This document shows positions 6,734 to 9,643 of a DNA stretch of 9,643 nucleotides, piece by piece. The DNA is taken from positions 1 to 9,643 of the forward strand of contig DAHVFL010000154.1 of NCBI GenBank assembly GCA_027316975.1. Direction: 5' to 3'. A program made the position numbers and the translations under genes. The notes under the pieces were generated by a model. That model made no database searches, had not been told where the DNA came from, and saw only the letters and a list, made by a program, of their open reading frames with translations. Numbering within the stretch: position 1 is the stretch's first letter; every line of letters starts with the position of its first letter. The DNA is from Chloroflexota bacterium (GTDB lineage: Bacteria > Chloroflexota > Ktedonobacteria > Ktedonobacterales > Ktedonobacteraceae).

Positions 6734-6830
6734 TCAGTAGCGACACCCCTTGCGGGTGTCCCGTCTTGCCCGTCCATGCATCTATTAAGGGATACTAGGA
6801 CGGGACCCCCGTAAGGGGTCTCGCTACTGA
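6734..6830. repeat. Paired hairpin element with 32-bp inverted arms
   Basis: The arms 6734-6765 and 6799-6830 are inverted copies agreeing in 29 of 32 bases, separated by 33 bp. Both start with TCAGTAGCGA at their outer ends. Each arm also folds on itself: GACACCC/GGGTGTC around CTTGC on the left and GACCCC/GGGGTC around CGTAA on the right. At the differing positions each arm keeps its own stem paired, which suggests selection for local structure. It fills the gap between the PHP gene and the phosphatidyltransferase gene and may be a small palindromic mobile element or a transcription attenuator. Its sequence is unrelated to the GGACGCGAT family. Confidence 0.8.
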
Positions 6831-6839
6831 ATATATACA

Positions 6840-7637
6840 TCAGGCGACGCGCACGCGGCGAAGCGGGCGGTGTTTGTTGATGTGGTGTCGGGCCAACCGC
6901 AGGTAGTCGTTGACGCGCCAGAGCCGGCCGCCGGGCGCGCACTGGCCGGCTTCAATGGCGTTGCGCACGTCCTGGGCGGTGCTTCCATTGAACCAGGTGC
7001 AGCCCCGGCCAATAGAATTGAGCGTATGGGCATCGCTGTTGCCGAGTTCAGGCCAGCCATAGATTTCGCGGTTGGCGCTCATGGCGACACGATTGGCGTA
7101 GATGCCACAGAAACTGGCATTCCAGGTTTCGATTCCATCGAGCCAGACATCCTGGTTGGTATGGATTCGATCCAGCACTTCGCGCTGGCAGCTATGGCGA
7201 AAAATGCGATTCATGGGGTGAGCTACGATAGCCAGGCCGCCCTGTTCATGCACCAGGTCGATACTGCGTTCTATGCTCAAGCCGGGGGCGATGCGTTTCT
7301 CTATGAAGAGGGCGAGCATATGACCCTCCCGCGTGCTGATCTCTTCGCCAACAATATAATCGAAACGATACTTTCCTTTAGCCCACAGGTCGCGCGCGCG
7401 CAGCGACCCTTCGATTTCGTCGTGATCGGTCAATGCAATTACAGACAGATTGGTATTGTGCTGTGTATGATGCAGAATCTGTTCTATGGTGGCGATGCCG
7501 TCGCTATAGGTGCTATGCATGTGCAAATCGGCTCGCCCCGGCTTACCGTGGGAATGTGCTTGATCGAGGGTCATCTGGCGGCGTTTTTTCAACCTGGTTG
7601 TTCCAATAGTGTCATTGAGTGATATATTGCTATTCAT
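6840..7637 (-). CDS. PHP-domain metal-dependent phosphoesterase
   Basis: Predicted cytoplasmic hydrolase of the PHP superfamily, in the group with nucleoside bisphosphate phosphatases and RNase AM (YciV). From ATG 7637 it has 265 residues. Metal ligands appear in the usual order: HMH (H39, H41) with D46, TDHDE (D71, H72), GEE (E98/E99), H106, AHP (H140) and GNSDAH (D202, H204). The substrate could be a nucleotide or an oligonucleotide and is not readable. The frame stays open to 7796, but that extra part translates the palindrome at 7674-7698 and looks non-coding. ATG 7637 has only a weak purine-rich AGAAAG about 13 bases upstream, and ATG 7574 is another possibility, so the start is uncertain. 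The C-terminus ends in a short basic tail. The gene lies downstream of the ArsR gene across a 198-bp gap holding two repeat copies. Confidence 0.88.
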   Translation of the reverse strand: MNSNISLNDTIGTTRLKKRRQMTLDQAHSHGKPGRADLHMHSTYSDGIATIEQILHHTQHNTNLSVIALTDHDEIEGSLRARDLWAKGKYRFDYIVGEEISTREGHMLALFIEKRIAPGLSIERSIDLVHEQGGLAIVAHPMNRIFRHSCQREVLDRIHTNQDVWLDGIETWNASFCGIYANRVAMSANREIYGWPELGNSDAHTLNSIGRGCTWFNGSTAQDVRNAIEAGQCAPGGRLWRVNDYLRLARHHINKHRPLRRVRVA

Positions 7638-7673
7638 TACGCTGGTAATCTTTCTAAGCTGGATGTTTGCAGA

Positions 7674-7698
7674 GGACGCGATACATCGCGTCCCTACA
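7674..7698. repeat. GGACGCGAT-type palindrome copy upstream of the PHP gene
   Basis: The arms GGACGCGAT (7674-7682) and ATCGCGTCC (7685-7693) are perfect and separated by AC; CTACA follows. This is the clearest short copy of the family in the window. It lies 37 bp upstream of the PHP start codon. Confidence 0.8.
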
Positions 7699-7815
7699 TC
7701 TTGACCTATCGGCAAGTAATGCGGCAGATTGATGTAATACAGCGAAACACCCTGGTACAATGGTAGCGCAGATGTGTTAAATTTTAAGCTTAACAAGTAG
7801 TAAAGAAACTATTGC

Positions 7816-7840
7816 GGACGCGATTCAGCGCGTCTCTACA
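7816..7840. repeat. GGACGCGAT-type palindrome copy overlapping the end of the ArsR gene
   Basis: GACGCG (7817-7822) and CGCGTC (7829-7834) pair around ATTCAG, followed by TCTACA, one base from the family tail CCTACA. The stop codon of the ArsR gene (TAG, 7838-7836 on the minus strand) falls within this tail, so the repeat supplies the end of the gene. Confidence 0.7.
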
Positions 7841-8180
7841 GTTCCGGTTCCAGTTCTGCTTCGATGAGCGCTTCGCCGGACGGCAGTACCTCTAATGAAA
7901 GCGCAGGGTCGATCAGGCCGTTCAGTATTCGGATACAGAATTGGATGCGCTGCGGTACCAGGGAACAGTAGACTTGCCGCCCCACGCGGCGCGTCTGGAT
8001 GACGCCGGCGCGACGTAACTTGCGCAAATGCCACGAAACCAGGGGCTGGCTGATGCCCAGCAGGTCGATTAGCTCGGTGACGGTAATCTCGCCCTGGTGA
8101 ACCAGGTGATAGACAATCGTCAGGCGAGCAATGCCAGCCAGCGCCTTCAAGGTGGTTTTGAGTTCGCGCCATTCGTCCAT
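7836..8180 (-). CDS. ArsR-family winged-helix transcriptional repressor
   Basis: A 114-residue DNA-binding protein of the ArsR/SmtB type. The winged helix spans about residues 10-75: LKALAGIARLTIVYHLV, the recognition helix ISQPLVSWHLRKLRRAGVI (44-62) and the wing QTRRVGRQVYCSLV. The metal-binding ELCVC motif of classical ArsR proteins is absent; only two isolated cysteines occur (in VYCSL and QFCIR), so it probably senses something other than arsenite or acts through protein contacts. The acidic tail EAELEPEL ends in a repeat copy. AAAGG lies nine bases before ATG 8180. A promoter at 8221-8249 and a 16-bp perfect palindrome at 8205-8220 point to self-repression. The downstream PHP gene is a possible second target but has its own 198-bp gap. 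Confidence 0.9.
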   Translation of the reverse strand: MDEWRELKTTLKALAGIARLTIVYHLVHQGEITVTELIDLLGISQPLVSWHLRKLRRAGVIQTRRVGRQVYCSLVPQRIQFCIRILNGLIDPALSLEVLPSGEALIEAELEPEL

Positions 8181-8204
8181 CGCTTCTTGCCTTTCGCCAT
8201 TTAC

Positions 8205-8220
8205 ATAAACACCTGTTTAT
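8205..8220. promoter_or_regulatory. Perfect 16-bp palindrome, likely operator of the ArsR gene
   Basis: ATAAACA (8205-8211) and TGTTTAT (8214-8220) are perfect inverted arms around CC. The site directly follows the -10 box and covers the predicted transcription start, 24 bp before the ArsR start codon. Size, AT-richness and position fit an ArsR-type self-operator. Confidence 0.7.
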
Positions 8221-8249
8221 ATATTAACCGAGAAAGGCAAAAAAAGCAA
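8221..8249 (-). promoter_or_regulatory. Promoter of the ArsR gene
   Basis: On the minus strand, -35 TTGCTT (8249-8244) and -10 TAATAT (8226-8221) are separated by 17 bases. The start would fall near 8214, inside the palindrome at 8205-8220. Confidence 0.6.
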
Positions 8250-8306
8250 GGTGATGAATAAGAAGGTAGGAAAAGAGTACTTTCTGGTGGAGGGATAGGG
8301 AAAAAG

Positions 8307-8378
8307 TGGGCTGCCAGGGAGTCGAACCCTGAACCTTGGACTTAAGAGGTCCCTGCTCTGCCATTGAGCTAGCAGCCC
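8307..8378 (-). tRNA. tRNA-Lys (anticodon CTT)
   Basis: The 72-base cloverleaf is complete. Acceptor stem GGGCTGC pairs with GCAGCCC, the D stem is GCTC/GAGC, the anticodon loop is CTCTTAA with CTT at 8346-8344, and the T arm is CAGGG-TTCGACT-CCCTG. The discriminator base is A and CCA is not encoded. The outermost anticodon-stem pair is a G-A mismatch. Five T residues (8305-8301) begin one base after the discriminator and may assist termination. It reads codon AAG. No intron interrupts it. Confidence 0.97.
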
Positions 8379-8395
8379 GGTGCGAACGTGGGTAT

Positions 8396-8424
8396 AGAAT
8401 AGCATACTAATGAACTTGAGTCAA
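8396..8424 (-). promoter_or_regulatory. Promoter of tRNA-Lys
   Basis: On the minus strand, -35 TTGACT (8424-8419) and -10 TATTCT (8401-8396) are separated by 17 bases, close to the sigma-70 consensus. Transcription would begin about 11 bases before the mature 5' end. Confidence 0.75.
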
Positions 8425-8430
8425 CCGAAG

Positions 8431-8448
8431 TAGTGCCATTAGTGCCAT
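8431..8448. repeat. Tandem 9-bp duplication between the nuclease gene and tRNA-Lys
   Basis: TAGTGCCAT occurs twice back to back, just outside the stop codon of the nuclease gene and seven bases from the -35 box of the tRNA. It could be a slippage product or a trace of an excised insertion. Confidence 0.6.
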
Positions 8449-8451
8449 TTT

Positions 8452-8883
8452 CTAAAGTTCATAGTCTTTGGCCCACCGTACATTCTTCTCTTGATTGTTC
8501 TTTGAAGGTGTCAGACGCAGAGTTATGTTTGATGCTCCTACTTCGTCAACCGGTATTAAGTAGACTTTTCTCAACTCTTCCACATAAACAGCGAAGTATT
8601 CGCATTGCCCTTTATAACTTCTCCACCCTTTCTGCTTTACTGTATAGTTCATACTACTTGCCGAACTGAACGTAATCTTAGATTTGTCCTCGTTTAGCCA
8701 TCCTGTTTTACATTGCACGCGCCAAAACTTCCCATCGGCGTCTTCGATCACCAAGTCATAACGATGCATCTGGCCTACAGGGGTTAGCACCCCGTACCCG
8801 CATTCCATTAGTCGGGTGATGGCTGCATACTCTGTAATGTCACCTGTCTTTTGCGTGTGACGCCTCGGTCCAAGTACTCCCAT
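8452..8883 (-). CDS. PD-(D/E)XK nuclease resembling group I intron endonucleases (PDDEXK_5 / I-Ssp6803I type)
   Basis: A 143-residue protein built like restriction-fold endonucleases. The visible order is GDITEYAAITRL (E18) in the first helix, PVGQMHRYDLVIEDADGKF with D43, then RVQCKT with Q57 and K59 in place of D/E-x-K, and later YFAVYVEELRKVYLIPVDEV, the strand and helix typical of this family. Family members include the homing endonuclease of a cyanobacterial tRNA intron and many free-standing proteins of unknown role. ATG 8883 has GAGGGG (8896-8891) seven bases upstream. The gene is more AT-rich than those to its left, suggesting transfer. It lies 73 bp upstream of tRNA-Lys on the same strand and diverges from a small HTH gene. 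There is no intron around it, so it is probably free-standing. Nuclease assignment is fairly firm; the DNA target is unknown. Confidence 0.8.
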   Translation of the reverse strand: MGVLGPRRHTQKTGDITEYAAITRLMECGYGVLTPVGQMHRYDLVIEDADGKFWRVQCKTGWLNEDKSKITFSSASSMNYTVKQKGWRSYKGQCEYFAVYVEELRKVYLIPVDEVGASNITLRLTPSKNNQEKNVRWAKDYEL

Positions 8884-8900
8884 TATATTTCCCCTCTCTG

Positions 8901-8932
8901 TTAGCGAGAATGTATCGTTTTATGCTCGCTAA
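8901..8932. promoter_or_regulatory. Spaced inverted repeat upstream of the nuclease gene, candidate operator
   Basis: TTAGCGAG (8901-8908) and CTCGCTAA (8925-8932) are perfect inverted arms separated by 16 bases. The repeat lies 17 bp upstream of the nuclease start codon, just beyond its ribosome site. It could bind a dimeric regulator, possibly the HTH protein encoded at 9176, or form a weak stem in the leader. Confidence 0.4.
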
Positions 8933-9113
8933 ATGCCCCAATAAAACTGGTTAGTTCTGCGCGTGTCAATAACGTTCTGCATCATGAAATTTTACATATC
9001 GCTACATGATTATATATCATTTTTATGATTTTAACAAGTCTATAGGCATTATTTCGCATTAGTAAATCATTATAGACAATATATAGCAATTCAATGCAGT
9101 ACATTCAAGCATA
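8933..9113. other. AT-rich divergent intergenic region with ATCAT/ATGAT motifs
   Basis: Together with the flanking sites this 292-bp gap separates the divergent nuclease and HTH genes. It is strongly AT-rich compared with the rest of the window. ATCAT or its inverse ATGAT occurs at 8981, 9006, 9016, 9025 and 9066, with the pair 9006/9016 forming a small palindrome. Such clusters can be binding sites for a small DNA-binding protein or part of an attachment site; neither is demonstrated here. Confidence 0.35.
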
Positions 9114-9143
9114 TTGACTAAGCATTCATTGGAACGCTATACT
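9114..9143 (+). promoter_or_regulatory. Promoter of the excisionase-like HTH gene
   Basis: TTGACT (9114-9119) and TATACT (9138-9143) are separated by 18 bases, near consensus on the plus strand. Transcription would start near 9150, leaving a leader of about 25 bases that contains AAGG (9163-9166) before ATG 9176. Confidence 0.75.
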
Positions 9144-9175
9144 ATCTGAAGATTCACATAGTAAGGTTAATTGAG

Positions 9176-9370
9176 ATGAATAAAGATGAGTGGATGAACG
9201 TCGAGCAAGTTGCAGACGAACTTGGTGTCCACGTGGAAACAATTCGAAAATGGATCAGGGAGAAGCAGCTTAACGCGGTCTCACTGGGCCGCAGGGGAGG
9301 ATATCGTATACGTCGATCTAGCCTGGAGGATTTCTTGCACAGACGCGAAACAATGCCCAAGAGAGAATAG
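9176..9370 (+). CDS. Small excisionase-like / MerR-type helix-turn-helix protein
   Basis: A 64-residue protein that is almost entirely one HTH_17 domain: WMNVEQVADELGVHVETIR forms the helix-turn-helix and KWIREKQLNAVSLGRRGGYR the wing, ending in the typical SSLEDFL helix. Proteins of this kind are excisionases (directionality factors) of integrative elements, phage regulators or small repressors. AAGG lies nine bases before the start and a strong promoter precedes it. It is the only plus-strand gene in the window, diverging from the nuclease and converging on the leucine-rich-repeat gene. No integrase is visible within the window. The HTH fold is firm; a role in excision is inference. Confidence 0.85.
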   Translation: MNKDEWMNVEQVADELGVHVETIRKWIREKQLNAVSLGRRGGYRIRRSSLEDFLHRRETMPKRE

Positions 9371-9522
9371 CACAGCCACAGGAATGAAGTATACTTTGTT
9401 GAGAGCCTTAACATCTGGAAATGAAAGAGCGCGCAATGACTACTTCTCCATGCCCGCAAAGTGGCTCTGGAAAGCAAAGAGCGAGTGAAAGTGGTGAAAA
9501 CTGTTGCTTGAGAGAGTCATGC

Positions 9523-9643
9523 CTATAAGAAAACTGTACAGCCACGCTGTGCGAGATGTTGAAGCCAGTCGGGGATCGCAGCCAGTTTGTTCCAGCGCAC
9601 ATCTAATTTTTCAAGATGCGGCAGATGTGCGATACTGGCGGGA
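9523..9643 (-). CDS. C-terminal end of a leucine-rich-repeat protein, 5' part outside window
   Basis: Reading the minus strand from the right edge gives 39 residues ending at TAG (9525-9523): a leucine-rich repeat IAHLPHLEKLDVRWNKL followed by AAIPDWLQHLAQRGCTVFL. The spacing LxxLxxLDVxxNxLxxIPxWL is the classical LRR pattern. LRR arrays bind proteins; in bacteria of this type they are often attached to GTPase or signalling domains, but nothing of that part is visible. The 152 bp between this stop and the HTH gene (9371-9522) contain no gene, terminator or repeat that I can support. Confidence 0.8.
   Translation of the reverse strand, partial: PASIAHLPHLEKLDVRWNKLAAIPDWLQHLAQRGCTVFL

Noticed and set aside
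3189..7840. CRISPR array suggested by repeated palindromic units
   Set aside because: The copies are hundreds to thousands of bases apart, degenerate and not regularly spaced; no Cas gene is present.
8307..8378. Group I intron in tRNA-Lys, suggested by the neighbouring intron-type nuclease
   Set aside because: The tRNA is continuous and folds completely at 72 bases.
8217..8405. 62-codon minus-strand frame over the tRNA
   Set aside because: It runs through the tRNA-Lys gene and its promoter.
9210..9488. 92-codon plus-strand frame overlapping the HTH gene
   Set aside because: It is out of frame with the well-supported HTH gene and lacks a ribosome site.
9408..9602. 64-codon minus-strand frame near the right edge
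   Set aside because: It overlaps in another frame the leucine-rich-repeat end, whose pattern is far more convincing.

Overview
The window looks like bacterial chromosome from a moderately GC-rich organism with mosaic, loosely packed gene order. My best guess is the phylum Chloroflexota, class Ktedonobacteria. This rests on overall impression: the mix of a BMP-type lipoprotein, an NYN protein with a very long Pro/Ala/Thr-rich region, a leucine-rich-repeat protein and intergenic GTAGGG...CCCTAC palindromes. No taxonomic marker gene is present. All convincing genes but one lie on the minus strand, so the window reads right to left.

Layout from left to right. (1) At 1-1618 is an acyl-CoA synthetase whose C-terminus lies beyond the left edge, with a candidate promoter and operator. 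(2) At 1795-2907 is a BMP/PnrA-type substrate-binding lipoprotein without its transporter partners. (3) At 3241-5490 is a 749-residue protein with a long disordered region and a C-terminal NYN (PIN-like) nuclease domain; a perfect 70-bp palindrome follows its stop codon. (4) A 376-bp gap at 5491-5866 carries decayed repeat copies. (5) At 5867-6673 is a CDP-alcohol phosphatidyltransferase. (6) At 6840-7637 is a PHP-family phosphoesterase. (7) At 7836-8180 is an ArsR-type repressor with a likely self-operator. (8) At 8307-8378 is tRNA-Lys(CTT). (9) The right end, 8452-9643, is more AT-rich and accessory-looking. It holds a PD-(D/E)XK nuclease of the intron-endonuclease type, an AT-rich divergent control region, a small excisionase-like HTH protein (the only plus-strand gene), and the last 39 codons of a leucine-rich-repeat protein.

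The genes do not form one pathway. Most have their own leader or intergenic spacer, so long operons are unlikely. The main unifying signal is a set of short palindromes in nearly every intergenic gap. One family has the form GGACGCGAT-N2-ATCGCGTCC followed by CTACA, with copies at about 3189, 5602, 5681, 5756, 7674 and 7816. Two other hairpin types occur at 1712-1780 and 6734-6830. One copy overlaps and supplies the stop codon of the ArsR gene, and another creates a false N-terminal extension of the PHP gene.

The best leads for something undescribed are the repeat family (especially the 70-bp palindrome), the NYN protein with its arginine-rich disordered region, and the nuclease / Xis-like / LRR block beside tRNA-Lys.
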